The notes under the pieces were generated by a model, which worked only from the letters and a program-made list of their open reading frames with translations, ran no database searches and was not told the DNA's origin. Position numbers and translations under genes: made by a program. From positions 5,784,399 to 5,848,398 of the forward strand of contig CM055314.2 of NCBI GenBank assembly GCA_029255685.2: a stretch of 64,000 nt of DNA, in the 5' to 3' direction. The DNA is from Silene conica. Lineage: Eukaryota > Streptophyta > Magnoliopsida > Caryophyllales > Caryophyllaceae. This document shows positions 39,188 to 50,606 of the stretch, in pieces (position 1 is the stretch's first letter; each line of letters opens with the position of its first letter).

Positions 39188-42100
39188 ATGGGAGGAGGTG
39201 CCGTTGGGATTAATCAAAGGGATCTTGATCAAACACCAACATGGGCTGTTGCTGCTGTTTGTGCTGTTATTGTTATTATCTCCATTGGTTTGGAGAATGT
39301 TCTTCATCATATTGGAGCGGTAAGTTTTGTGTGAGACGGTTTTATGCGAAGAATGTGCAGAAAGAATCATGACATACGATTATGAAATGGATATTATATT
39401 AAAGAAATTAGTTTTTACAATAGTAGTCTCGTGTAAGGATGCCTTAACAAATATTCTTAGTTTGTGTTTATATTTGTTGTGTAAGGCGGTTTTATGCTAA
39501 GAGACTGCAAAAAAAATTATGGAAATGATATTATAATAAAGAAACTAGTTTTTACAATAATCTCGTGTAAGGCTGCCTTAAACAAATACTCGGGATTTGT
39601 ATTTGTTGTTTAAAAAGAACTAGGGATGTTTGATTTATTAATAATTAATATTAATTTTTTTCTTTGTTGTTTCAAACAGTATTTTCAAAAAAATCATAAG
39701 AAAGCTTTGTATGAAGCTCTTGAGAAGGTTAAAGCAGGTAACACCTACAAAATTTAATGTTTTTTTTTCTCGACTTTTTTTATTTGTCTTTATGTCAATA
39801 ATAACTGTTGTGCGGAAGCGATGATACGCTCTTGTTGAGTCTCTGACTCTCTGGTGTGCTGTTGTCTACAATCCATAATAGCACAATATCGTCCGCTTAG
39901 GGTCAACCCTCACCGATTTATTCTTTTAGTAAGTCTCCTGAAAGCCCGTTTTTTTGCTAAGTTAGGGAGAGATATGGTATAAAAAGAAAGGAAAATAGAA
40001 TATCATCTCTAAGATGAGAAACTCTCTGGCTAAAGTTTTTGTGTTATTCTTAGTCAGTTTCCCCAAAAGTCTCGTTTTATTATATTTTATAGACACTTGT
40101 GAAAATATTCTTCGTATATTATGGAGTCTTAGCTTTATTGGATGCCAGTGACGATTTCAAAAGATGATTTTGAGACTATGGCTCTAATGTTATTCTTGTT
40201 GTTTATATCAATAATAACATAACTTCAATCGGCTACCAAAAATGACGGGATAAAATGATCAGATATACGCAACCTTACTCGTACGTTTGTTTTAAAACAT
40301 AATGAAATGTGAAGTATCTACGTTTGTGTTGCAATACATGCAGAGTTGATGGTGCTGGGATTCATATCTTTACTGCTTACATTTGGACAAAACTTCATAA
40401 TTAGGATGTGTATACCCTTGGAACTTGCAAATACAATGTTGCCTTGTCATATGGATCGAGTTCATGCGGAAGCCGCTGAAGCGCCGGTTGAAAGCACACC
40501 GGCTGATGTTGTTGAATCGGCCGGCCATCGCAGGCTTTTATGGAGCGACCGTAGAATCTTGAGTGGTGGTGCTAGTCCCGAAGAAGTTTGCCATAAGGTG
40601 ATTCAATTGTCTTCCCACCTATGTTGCTCGGACTCATTTAAAAGAATTCGACACGGCTGTGTGTCATACCCTTTTTCGAGTGTGTTGTGTCGGACACGAG
40701 TACGTGGAGTAATGTGAAGAGTCAGGTAACATAGGATAACATTAATGTTAGGCTTAGGCTCCATCTAAGTTCATTATGGGTTACTCGACAATCTGAAGAG
40801 TCGTGTTGTAGCCCGTTTACTTTATTAGTTGGTCTTGATTATGATCGTCTTATATATTTTAAGATCTCTCGTAACCTTCTTTTATTTTCACCGTTATTCT
40901 GAACAGGGCGAAATTTCTCTTATATCAGTGAATGGATTGCATCAATTGCACATCTTCATATTCTTTTTGGCAGTGTTTCATGTTATGTACAGTTGCATAA
41001 CTATGTTGCTTGGAAGAATGAAGGTAAAATGTTCTCACAAATTCTTGTCTCAGACCGTCACGTTTGGTCTTAAATAATAAGACATGATTTTGTCAACATT
41101 ATACAGTCAAATGTAACCACGATAGTATGGTCAATGTTATAGTTATGATAACTTATTTGTAAATAATGATTATATTTGGCTGTAAAATTGTTACAAAATC
41201 CCGTCTTATTATTTCAGACCAAAATTGTGGTCTGAAGCAAGACTCACTACAATGTTCTTGCTTCCGGGTCCGTCTTAATTTCAGCCGGCTGTGAAATAAG
41301 AATTTCCGATGAAGTTAACGTACTGGTTTAATTATATAGTCTATGAATAGTTGATTTTGATTTTTGAGGCATCGTAAAAAAGATTGAGTTATTTACGCAG
41401 ATCCGTTGTTGGAAAGATTGGGAACGAGAGACACTAGCCGGGAAAGGTGACGTCGACTCTGGTAAATTATGTTATCCATCTAAACTTGTTCGTTCCTTCT
41501 TTTCTAGCTCGACTTGGTTCTTTCTGTCTGTCTCGATCATGGCTTTAAATCAAAGATAAATAAATGATTGGGACGGGACCTCTATAAACCGTCAAATTTA
41601 TCCGTGTTACATAACAGTGTCGAAAATTTGCAGATGCTGCTCCAAGATTTCGGCTAACTCACGAGACGTCTTTTGTTAGAGGACATACCAGTTTTTGGAC
41701 AAAAAGTCCGATCCTCTTTGTTCTTGTAAGCGATGTTTCTAATTAAACTTCCGTAAATTTTTGTGTAAGACGGTTTTACATATAAAACCGCTTTACATGT
41801 TACTGAAATATGAACTCTGCCTACCTTAGATTCTGTTTGGTAAAGCGAGCTGAAAAGGTACCCGAAACCTGAAAAGGTAGCTGAAACAAATTAGGAGTTG
41901 ATAAGTTAACTGATTATATAAAAAACTGTTTCGCAAACTAGCTGAAAAATAGTTTATTTGGTAAAATGACATAAAAGAATATAATAATTATTTACTATAT
42001 TATAGATTGAAGGGTAAAAAGGTAATATAACTCTAAATTAGGTAACTGAAATCTAAAATGCTACCTCATGTAGCATTTCATTTCAGGTAGCTTATTTGAC

Positions 42101-45100
42101 CAAATAAGCTATAAGCTACGTGATTCCTTTGGCAAAAAAGTTATTCCAGCCAAGTCAGGTATCTGAAGTGCACCGCCAAACGGAGCCTAAAATGAGACGG
42201 ATTGATAGGCTAAAACATTTCATCGAACTAGTTTTGAGGGCTTGTTAAGCGAGCTCAAGTCACGTTCACCCGATGCTAACAACAATTAATTTTGAGCAGG
42301 GATGTTTTTTCCGGCAATTCTACCGGGCTGTTAGAAGATCAGATTACTTAGCTCTACGACACGGATTCGTTAGTGTATGTTTTTCTAACATTTGAATCAT
42401 TTTATTTCAGTTTCATCGCTTCGTTGTTTTAAACTCTTGATTATTCTACAGGTTCATCTAGCACCGGGAAGTAAATTTGATTTTCAAAAATATATTAAAA
42501 GATCGTTAGAAGACGACTTTAAGGTAGTTGTCGGTATAAGGTAATTTCATTCTTCATTTCTCGTGTTACTGAAATTGCTCAAGCGTCCAGATCCTTTGTC
42601 TCATTTACGTGTTCAAATGGGACAGAGATTCCGCTCTACAGTGAATTAACACGTGTTTGTATGTTCTTGACAGTCCTTTATTATGGGCATCAGCAGTCTT
42701 CTTTCTGCTACTTAATGTTGATAGTAAGTATAGAATTACTTATTTTGTTGGGTTAATGTGATTAAATGTCAATTTAATTTACTAATCTGGGTAACTTTTG
42801 TTGCAGAATGGGATTTGATGCTTTGGTTATCCTTTCTACCTCTCGTCGTAAGATTCTAACAATTGATTTCCGTACTTACATTATCGTATTGACGTAATTT
42901 CCGTCTTGGGCTTTTGAAATGGCCTCTTTGTTTTGAGGTTATTCCCGCAATTTACATAGTCATTATGGCACTGGAGTAATGTTGTTGTGTCGTTGATGAG
43001 GGTCTATGTCCTTGAATGAAACATCGACATAACGAGGGTGTTGGCTAGCACTCTAGCGGGGGGTACGGGTAGTCTCTTCCCGAGGTCCGGCCAGTGAAAA
43101 AAATATGCAAAATTTCGATTCTCATCTAGTATGCTCTATTTCTTTTTTTTGGTGACGAGGGGTTTAATCCCCGGCCCATGCATTCTCGCACCACCACATG
43201 GACCATGTAAGTCACCCCTTTCGGGAGCTGCAGTGGCCAAGTGGTAATCGAACCTGAGACCTCTCAACTTCTGCATTTCTGCAAGCTTTTAAGTATGCTC
43301 TATTTCATTACTAAATAAAATGATAGCAACCTATGATAGAGGCGAATACACGATGCCATGTTATGAAACGGTTTTATTTGAAAATTCGTATAACGATTAC
43401 GAGTGCAATGGTAGGTGATATTGGCAGTTGGAACAAAGCTTGAAGCAGTAATAACAAGGATGGCAGTTGAAATCACAGAAAGACATGCAGTGGTTCAAGG
43501 AATGCCATTAGTTCATGTTTCTGATCAACATTTCTGGTTTTCTTGGCCACAACTCATCTTATATCTCATTCATTATGTCTTATTTCAGGTATATTTTCGT
43601 GTCACCGACTTCTTTTTGTAACTCGGTTTTACACTTTTACACATCTAGAATAATTCAGAATGCCTGTATTAGCGAAAAAGTAGTTATCTAAAAATCCGTT
43701 TTACAATATCTTGCATGCACGTGTAAGGCTGTTTTATGCAAGTAACTCTATTTCGTATTTAGAAACACAACTAACTCTAGTCTTTTTTCTCGTTCATTAT
43801 TTTTTTTTCAGAATGCGTTCGAGATTACATTTTTCTTCTGGATTTGGGTAACTAAATGAATAAATTTCATTACTTTTGTGAAGTTTCATTTCCAATCATA
43901 GTAATATGTTAATGTGAATGTTGTCATCATTTTTGCAGTATGAATTTGGTCTAAGATCTTGTTTCCATCAAGATTTTAACATGACTATTCTCCGAGTTGC
44001 GCTCGGGTAAGTAATTTTTCCGGAGTTAATAAGAAGTCGTGATTAGAAAACCGCCTCTGAATTTCTAATGCGAGTATAAAGTTGCATACATCCGTCCTTT
44101 AATTGATACGATTTTATTGATCCTTGACAGGGTAGGAGTTCAATTTATGTGTTGCTATATCACACTACCGTTGTATGCTCTTGTCACTCAGGTAATTAAT
44201 TACGATACTGGTACATAATTAAAGCTTTAAAAGCGTGATTAAATACAGGTTTGAGCTGAACAAGGGGAGGACTAACACGGATTCTATGACCTACAAATAG
44301 GGGTGTTCATTCAGTGGTCCGGACCAAAGACCGGACCGGACCGGACCGGACCGAACCATTTTGTTCCGACCAGATTGGACCGAATTTTATTTGGTCCGGT
44401 CCACAGTCCATCTATTTGCTCTAGTTTGGTCTTCGGTCCGGTCCTGGATCAAACCGCATGGACCACGGACCGGACTATGGACCAAACTTATATGAGAAAT
44501 AAATTTTCTAAATAGTAATATTATTGATTTTATATCTACTTCGTTTACATGTATTATAAAATGCATAATTATGTAGTTACATCTAGTAAAAAGATAATGT
44601 TGCTTATTTTGATCGTTAAGAACTTCTCGAGTTCTAATTTTACATGTTAACTCATGTCAATGACAATCATATTTGGTCTCACTTTGGTCCATTTGATCCA
44701 GTCCGGTCCGGTCCGGTCCACAACTTTTTCTGGCCCAGACCGGACCAGACCAATATTAGTATGGTCGGTCCTCGGTCCACCTTTTATCCCTTATTTGGTC
44801 TTCGGTCCAGAGAATTTGGTCCGGTCCGATCCGGTTCCGAACCAATGAACACCCCTACCTACAAATAAGCGAGTGAGCACGTAGCAAGTTTAGGACGGGT
44901 TAATAAACATGTTAATTGAATTGTTCTTTCATTTGGGTTTTGTAGATGGGATCGACGATGAAGAGGTCCATATTCGATGAGCAAACATCAAAGGCACTAA
45001 CGAAATGGCGTAAAAATGCTGCAGCAAAGAAGAAACACGATGGAAAACCCGGTCCCATACCAGTTCAAAGCCTTGGTAAACCCATCTCACCATCGTCAGA

Positions 45101-45230
45101 CTCCCATGACGACCATTTTATCCAAAATACTGCAACTATTGATGTACATGATGAACATGAAGAGGAAGATGAACCACCTCCTCCTCCGTATGACAATTCC
45201 TCATCAAATAAAACACCCGATTTATTATAA
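39188..45230 (+). CDS. MLO-family seven-transmembrane protein
   Basis: Fifteen exons join in phase: 39188-39319, 39680-39737, 40344-40597, 40907-41023, 41401-41461, 41634-41725, 42300-42374, 42452-42540, 42674-42723, 42807-42847, 43415-43588, 43812-43847, 43939-44006, 44131-44191 and 44946-45230, giving 530 aa. Conserved MLO blocks: [10 protein letters not shown] at the N-terminus, [98 protein letters not shown] and [20 protein letters not shown]. The cytoplasmic tail has the calmodulin-binding helix around [18 protein letters not shown] proteins sit in the plasma membrane as calmodulin-regulated, channel-like proteins; some clades are powdery-mildew susceptibility factors, others act in pollen tube or root growth. 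The clade cannot be set from the sequence alone. Five introns hold transposons. Confidence 0.96.
40619..40734. mobile_element. Short MITE with CTATGTT ends (MLO intron 3)
   Basis: CTATGTTGCTCGGACTC and GAGTCAGGTAACATAG are inverted ends; the interior carries TCGACACGG and GTGTCGGACACG like the larger element at 8875. It begins about 20 bp after the splice donor. Confidence 0.65.
41044..41252. mobile_element. MITE with long inverted ends (MLO intron 4)
   Basis: The left end (TCTTGTCTCAGACCGTCACG, then GGTCTTAAATAATAAGAC) is mirrored over nearly 50 bp by the right end (GTCTTATTATTTCAGACC, then GGTCTGAAGCAAGAC). Confidence 0.68.
41826..42190. mobile_element. Tourist-like MITE with TTAG...GTTTGG ends (MLO intron 6)
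   Basis: TTAGATTCTGTTTGG and CCAAACGGAGCCTAA are inverted ends. The interior is mirrored too (AGCTGAAAAGGTACC and GGTATCTGAAGTGC). It is 365 bp with no coding capacity. Confidence 0.65.
43143..43291 (-). mobile_element. tRNA-derived SINE, minus orientation (MLO intron 10)
   Basis: A 15-bp perfect target duplication AGTATGCTCTATTTC flanks it (43128-43142 and 43292-43306). On the minus strand it has a B box GGTTCGATTAC, a GGTGGTGCGAGAATGCATGG body and an A-run tail (TCACCAAAAAAAA). No clear A box is visible, so the head may be truncated or decayed. This is a different family from the Au copies in the PP2C intron. Confidence 0.82.
44298..44857. mobile_element. hAT-like non-autonomous element C (MLO intron 14)
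   Basis: The ends TAGGGGTGTTCATTCAGTGG and CCGAACCAATGAACACCCCTA are inverted repeats, with a perfect 8-bp target duplication CCTACAAA (44290-44297, 44858-44865). The arms are made of GGACCGGACC/GGTCCGGTCC words around an AT-rich core of about 150 bp; the length is 560 bp. Confidence 0.9.
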
Positions 45231-45778
45231 ATCATCAATTTCGGACCCCTTTTAACAGTTGTCGCAATTGAGTGTGTCGCTAAAGAAGTTTGATCGAGTG
45301 TATACCAAAGACCGATACCAAAAACTATACCACCGATTGTATCTACAACTGCCTCAGTTTTTAGATAATTCCGAACTTATTGTTGATATTGTGTTACTCT
45401 TTATGATTGTAATTAGGTTTTCCAATATGCTTTTTAACAAAAGTTTTGGAATTTAGGCATAGTTTTAAAATATTCTAGGCAAAGTTCTTGAACTTTTACA
45501 ATGATTAATCAGTTCTTGAATACATTTGAATTTTATTTGAAACATAAGTTAGAGCTTTTCAAAGTTTTTGTTGCAAGTATTTTTTCCGTATAAAGTGAGT
45601 CATAAGGGCATATTTGTTGCTTAACGACATTTAAATTCAAGTCATGATCACCTCTCATGCTTTTATCAGCTAAGTTAATTACAGTTGCATCTTCGTGCAT
45701 GCAATAAATTTGAAGATTAGACCATCTTAGCGACAGTGTTTATTGATATTTGAGGAAGCAGTAAGTCTTCATTGTGTA
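45231..45778. other. MLO downstream region
   Basis: This likely holds the MLO 3' untranslated region. It is AT-rich, and no repeat with defined ends or coding sequence was recognised. Confidence 0.5.
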
Positions 45779-46140
45779 AGGGTAACATTATTCGTAAGAC
45801 TCCCCAAAGTCTTAAGACTCTGCCACATTAGATTTCCACTAACTTTTATTATTTTTTTAATGTTCAGACTCACCTCAGACTCACCCAAAACTTTATACAT
45901 TATCCGTCAGACTCACCTCTGACTCTACTTTTCCATTTTACTTTTTCATTTTACATACTTATTAAATTAGTTTTAGTTAGTGGGGTCAAGACCCACCAAA
46001 GTCTTAAGAAGAGTCTTGGATTTTCAAGACTCGACTTAAGACTTACTCAAGACCCGGGTAGATATTATTGGTAAAATTGAGGGAGTCTTGTCTTAAGACT
46101 TATGAAAGTCTTGTCTCAAGACCCTCAATAATGTTACCCT
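45779..46140. mobile_element. MITE with AGGGTAACATTATT ends
   Basis: AGGGTAACATTATT at the left is matched perfectly in reverse complement (AATAATGTTACCCT) at the right. The interior is rich in AAGTCTTAAGACT words. A related copy in the opposite orientation abuts it directly. Confidence 0.75.
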
Positions 46141-46144
46141 AAGA

Positions 46145-47120
46145 TTATTGGTGAGTCTTGAGATAAGACTCATTCAAGACTCCCAATAGTCAACCCAAGT
46201 CTTGACAAAGTTTTAAGGAGTGTCTTTGAAATCTAAGACTCAACTTAAGACTCTACAAAAGTTTTGACCCCACCATTCTATAAATGATTATCCTGTGTTA
46301 AAATACTAGTTTTAAACCCGTGCAAAATTGCACGGGTATCCTTTTAAAAAAATAATACATAAATATTATTAACAAAACATAAACGATATAATTGAGCGGA
46401 ATTTTAGTATTAATTTTTGTAACTTTGCTGATGAATTTTAGTCATTTGACGAAAAAAATCTTACCACGGTAACTTTAAAATCGGGAAAAAAAAATTATAG
46501 TTCTCGTAAGTATACTAAAACTCTTTTTTTATATAGAACTAAGACGTTTGTTAGTATAAACTGTTCAAAAGTTTTCCAAAATTAATTTCTTGGAATTAAA
46601 ATATTTTGTTCTATAATTTTTTAGTTCATTTATAGTTACATTTTAGTATTTAAATTTCTTATTCTTATCAAATGGTGTAATTTATTATTAATATTATTTT
46701 AATAAAAATACTGCGATTTCTGAAACAACATTTATATTTTCGTACGTACGAAACATAAAACGTAATTATTTACGTACCAATATAAACATAGCGGTTTTTC
46801 AGAAATTAAATTCATTTTCTTTGCTACGGGGCCCACATTTACTTTTTTTCTTTAAAAAAAGAAAACTAAATGTGATGAAGTGGCTTCATGAGGATGGGTT
46901 AAATGTTTTGCTATTTATATAGATAAGATTATTATTTTCCTTTTTATCTAAAATCTGATAAGAAAAGTATAGTGGAAAAGTAGAGTTTGAGGTGAGTTTG
47001 ACGGATAATGTATAAAGTCGGAGGTGAATCTAAAGTGGGTCTGAACAATAGAATAATAATAAAAAGTTAGTGCAAATATAATGTGTGAGAGTCTTAATAT
47101 TTTGGTGAGTCTTGCTAATA
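46145..47120. mobile_element. Second AGGGTAACATTATT-family MITE, inverted, split by a Helitron
   Basis: The right end AATAATGTTAACCT and the stretch GTTTGACGGATAATGTATAAAGT mirror the interior of the first copy (ACTTTATACATTATCCGTCAGACTC). The left part (ATTATTGGTGAGTCTTGAG) joins the first MITE with its outermost bases missing. The insertion at 46306-46923 divides it; the native length would be about 360 bp, like its partner. Confidence 0.65.
46306..46923 (-). mobile_element. Non-autonomous Helitron, both ends defined
   Basis: On the minus strand it starts A|TCTATATAAATAGC (46923) and ends with hairpin CCCGTGCAATTTTGCACGGG, spacer TTTAAAA, CTAG|T (46306), so it sits between A and T as Helitrons do. 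Because it interrupts a MITE whose other copy is next door, the insertion boundary can be checked independently. It is 618 bp with no coding capacity. Confidence 0.85.
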
Positions 47121-47274
47121 ATGTTAACCTAAGACAAAGCATAAAAAATCCCAAATAATTTGTCTTTTCCACCCAAATGGATAATACTTGGTCCGTCACA
47201 AGATTGCAACGAATATGTTCATCGCAAATGAGAATTTGTGTTGAGGAAGTAGATTTTCCATTCTTTTGTTTATT

Positions 47275-47475
47275 AGTAAGTCTTGTTTGCGACGGGTTAC
47301 CATTTGTAACGGATGTTTTGTGAGATAAAAATGGATACAAAATGAGTTAGTGGAGAAAGGGGACCACATGAATATTGTTGGAGAGAGAGAGAGAGAGAAA
47401 AAGTGGATATTTTGTAAGAGAAAACGGTATCCGTCACAAGCTTGCGACGGATAGTGCCGTTGCAAATAAGATTTT
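47275..47475. mobile_element. GTGACGG-family MITE
   Basis: AGTCTTGTTTGCGACGGGTT at the left is mirrored by TTGCGACGGATAGTGCCG and TTGCAAATAAGATTTTGG at the right. The interior has GGATGTTTTGTGAGA and a (GA)8-type run at 47382-47398. A partial copy of the same end lies just upstream (47178-47238). Confidence 0.7.
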
Positions 47476-47821
47476 GGATTTGTTTATAGACGAAAAGATA
47501 TTAGGTACCTTTTACTCGTATTTCCTCTCCACATGTACACTTAGAAGTTAGAGCACATTTTCAGGGGAAAAAAAAAAAAAAAAAACGTTACTAAAAACAA
47601 CCAACGGCTCTAAAGGGCACAACAACGAACCAACAACTAGAAAGCAACAAGTTAATATAAACACCAAGCCGATAATTAGTTTATTACTCCGTAAATAGTT
47701 TTACAACCATATAAAAGCACTCACAAAATTAATTAAAGAGTGATAATATCAAATAATTTTGATAAATTCATGGTGAGGACATCTCTCAATGAAACCAACT
47801 TAAACATATACTTTTTCAGTG
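47476..47821. other. AT-rich spacer, nothing recognised
   Basis: A 21-bp A-run at 47566-47585 is the only feature that stands out before the Copia insertion. Confidence 0.4.
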
Positions 47822-47826
47822 AGAAC

Positions 47827-48044
47827 TGAAAAGAGTATTGAACTCCATTAATGAATGTTTGAAGCTCTTGGCTTAACACAAGACAAAATAAAAGTGAGAT
47901 ATTATTCACTGATAATTAGAATGTATTCTGTACATTGGTTTATATACTTGAGTTTGTTACACTATAGGAAATCTGTTACATGACAGGCTGTCATAACAGA
48001 ATTCTGTTATTTCCGCTAACTAACATCAACTTATATCTTCAACA
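47827..48044 (-). repeat. Copia 3' LTR
   Basis: It starts TGAAAAGAGTATTG and ends ATATCTTCAACA on the + strand. It differs from the other LTR by G in place of A at two sites (around 47938 and 47955). Confidence 0.95.
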
Positions 48045-48052
48045 TCCCCTCC

Positions 48053-50274
48053 TCAAGTTAGACTTGGGGTGGAATCAACAAGTCCCAACTTGGACACCAA
48101 ATAGAAATGATGTTGTTCTCCCAAAGCTTTTGTGAATACATCAGCAATCTGGGAATGTGTTGATACATGTTCTGTCCTTATAAACCCCTCTTGTACTCTC
48201 TCACGAACATAATGACAGTCAAGCTTGAGATGTTTTGTTCTCTCGTGGAATACAGGGTTGGCAGAGATATGTTCAGCAGCCTTATCACAATGAAGTGTAA
48301 TGGGTAAGGGTACAAACACTTGCAATTCTTTCATCAGCTCATGAACCCAAACCAGTTCACTAGAAGTTTGACTCATACTTCTATACTCCGCTTCTGCTGT
48401 AGATTTGCTAACTGTAGCCTGTTTCTTAGTCTTCCAAGATATGAGAGATGAACCAAGAAAGACACAATAGCCTGTTAGGGATCTTCCAGTCTATGCACAT
48501 GTTCCATAATCAGCATCACAGTAGCTTTTAATCATAAGTTTAGAAGATGAAGGATAGAATAGGCCCAGATTCACTGTATTTTTCAAATACCTTACCAGGT
48601 GTAGGGCTGCCTGCAAGTGAGGTAACCTTGGTTGTGCCAGAAATTGACTTAATTGTTGTACACTATAGGATATGTCAGGGCGTGTGTGATTTAGATATAA
48701 CAATCGTCCTACAATTCTCCTATAGATTTCTGCCTCCTCTAATATCTCCCCTTCATAGGTTGACAGTTTCAAACCCTTTGGTAAGGGAAATTTTGCAGGA
48801 ATACATTCTTCCATCTGACTATCCCTGATGATGTCAAGAATGTATTTCCTCTGATTGAGAAGAATTCCAGTGGATGATCTTGCCACTTCTATCCCCAGAA
48901 AATACCTTAGTTCACCCAAGTCTTTTATTGTAAATGCCTTGTCTAGGAGTCTTTTGATGGCAATAATATTCTCTTCATTGTTTCCAGTTACCACCAAATC
49001 ATCCACATACACAACAATAATGGTGAAATCACCATTCTTATTCCCTTTTGTAAAAAGAGAATAATCTGATTTTGCTTGCTTAAACCCTTGCTTGACTAAA
49101 AACTTAGACAATTCAACATTCCATTGCCTTGATGCTTGTTTTAATCCATAGAGAGATCTTTTAAGTAAACAAACATCATCAAGTTTTCCACCTGTATATC
49201 CTTCTGTTTCACCATATAGACCTCCTCATCTAAAAATCCATGGAGGAATGCATTATTGATGTCAAGTTGATGCAACTTCCATCCATATGCAGCAGCCAAT
49301 GCTATTACAATTCTGACAGTTGTCAGTTTAGCAACAGGACTGAAGGTGTGTTTATAGTCCTTTCCTTCCACCTGATTGTATCCTTTTGCTACAAGCCTTG
49401 CCTTATACCTCTCAACACTCCCATCAGGTTTGAACTTAATCTTGCACTTCTCACAATGATACACGACTTTCTGTTTCTTTCCATCTCTTCTCCAAGTATT
49501 AGCCATATCTTGACCTCCAATAGTCTGTGTAGCAGCCATAGCCACAGCATCCAAATCAACCTTTTCTTCAACAGTAGTGATCTGTTTTTGCACTTCAGTT
49601 TGATGAACCTTTGCAAAAGCTTGATTAACAGTAGGCAAAGGATCCAAAGCAAGAATATGACTTCTTATGTGATGATATTTCTTATCTAGTCCCATAAGGA
49701 AGTCAATTAAATTGTTCCTATCATCACGCTCAATAATGCGTTTCAACAAATGACAGGTGCAAGCAGATATGGCATCACAAGTACAATAAGGTAAAGGATC
49801 AATTGATCGAAGATCTTCCCATACTGACTTCAACTTAGCATAATACTCAGCCACGGAGTCATTACCTTGAGTAATATGCACCATTTCTCTACGAAGCTTG
49901 TACAAATGAGGAGCATTAGATTGATTATACCTTTCATTCAATTCCTCCCATAGTTGCTTCGAAGAGGTAGCATAATTGAAGGAAGAACCTATGCGCTCAC
50001 TTAGAGAGAACTGAATCCATCTCATGACTGTGTAATCAGTCCGAATCCAGTCACCGTGAGTTGCTGCATTAGAAGCTGGTTCAGGACAGCCGCCATTGAT
50101 GAATCCAAGCTTGTTTTTGGACACAAGTGCCATTCGCATGTTTCGTGACCAATGCAGGAAGTTCTGACCATCGAAGACATGCGGAATGATTTGTAGCATC
50201 GATTGATCTCCAGGAGTGAGATACAAAGGATTTGTGTAAAGAGAATTCGAGGAGCTTGATTCTGAAGCAGGCAT
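48053..50274 (-). pseudogene. Copia gag-RT/RNase H polyprotein, broken
   Basis: The gag part starts at 50274 ([19 protein letters not shown]) with the copia UBN2-type gag fold ([26 protein letters not shown]). At about 49445 a zinc-knuckle start CEKCK runs in frame straight into the reverse transcriptase ([20 protein letters not shown]), so protease and integrase have been removed. RT continues with DINNAFLHG, then a one-base shift near 49205 breaks the frame. The next frame (49111-48491) has the catalytic VYVDDLVVTG and ends at an in-frame stop in CDADYGTCA. RNase H (48376-48053) has LHCDKAA and DVFTKAL. The product cannot be functional. Confidence 0.93.
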
Positions 50275-50383
50275 TTTAATGTCTGAATTGAATATTGTTT
50301 GCACAGCGGTAAAATGTAAAGAAAATTGATGTGATTGAATGAATGTATAGAAAATTAGGATCAAAACTGAGCGATTGATACCA

Positions 50384-50601
50384 TGAAAAGAGTATTGAAC
50401 TCCATTAATGAATGTTTGAAGCTCTTGGCTTAACACAAGACAAAATAAAAGTGAGATATTATTCACTGATAATTAGAATGTATTCTGTACATTGATTTAT
50501 ATACTTGAGTTTATTACACTATAGGAAATCTGTTACATGACAGGCTGTCATAACAGAATTCTGTTATTTCCGCTAACTAACATCAACTTATATCTTCAAC
50601 A
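50384..50601 (-). repeat. Copia 5' LTR
   Basis: It matches the 3' LTR at 216 of 218 positions. The primer-binding site follows immediately on its inner side. Confidence 0.95.
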
Positions 50602-50606
50602 AGAAC

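Larger units (their letters stand above)
47827..50601 (-). mobile_element. Ty1/copia LTR retrotransposon, internally deleted
   Basis: LTRs at 47827-48044 and 50384-50601 (218 bp each, TG...CA) differ at only two positions, and a perfect 5-bp target duplication AGAAC flanks the element. On the minus strand the primer-binding site TGGTATCAATC (50383-50373, initiator Met-tRNA) and polypurine tract TTGAGGAGGGGA (before 48044) are in place. The interior is about 2.3 kb, roughly half of what a full copia needs, because protease and integrase are missing. About 1% LTR divergence implies a recent insertion. Confidence 0.95.

Noticed and set aside
40346..40717. 123-aa open frame extending MLO exon 3 past 40597
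   Set aside because: The last 40 residues run into the splice donor and a MITE; joining at 40597|40907 restores the conserved MLO sequence.
43230..43260. tRNA gene suggested by GGTTCGATTAC
   Set aside because: Only a B box is present; no cloverleaf or A box. The flanking 15-bp duplication and A-tail show a SINE.
44303..44868. Open frames with repeated GPDRTGP-type peptides
   Set aside because: These are translations of GGACCGG repeats in hAT-like element C inside an MLO intron.
47382..47398. (GA)n microsatellite as a regulatory GAGA element
   Set aside because: It is inside a MITE with no gene nearby; a simple repeat is sufficient explanation.
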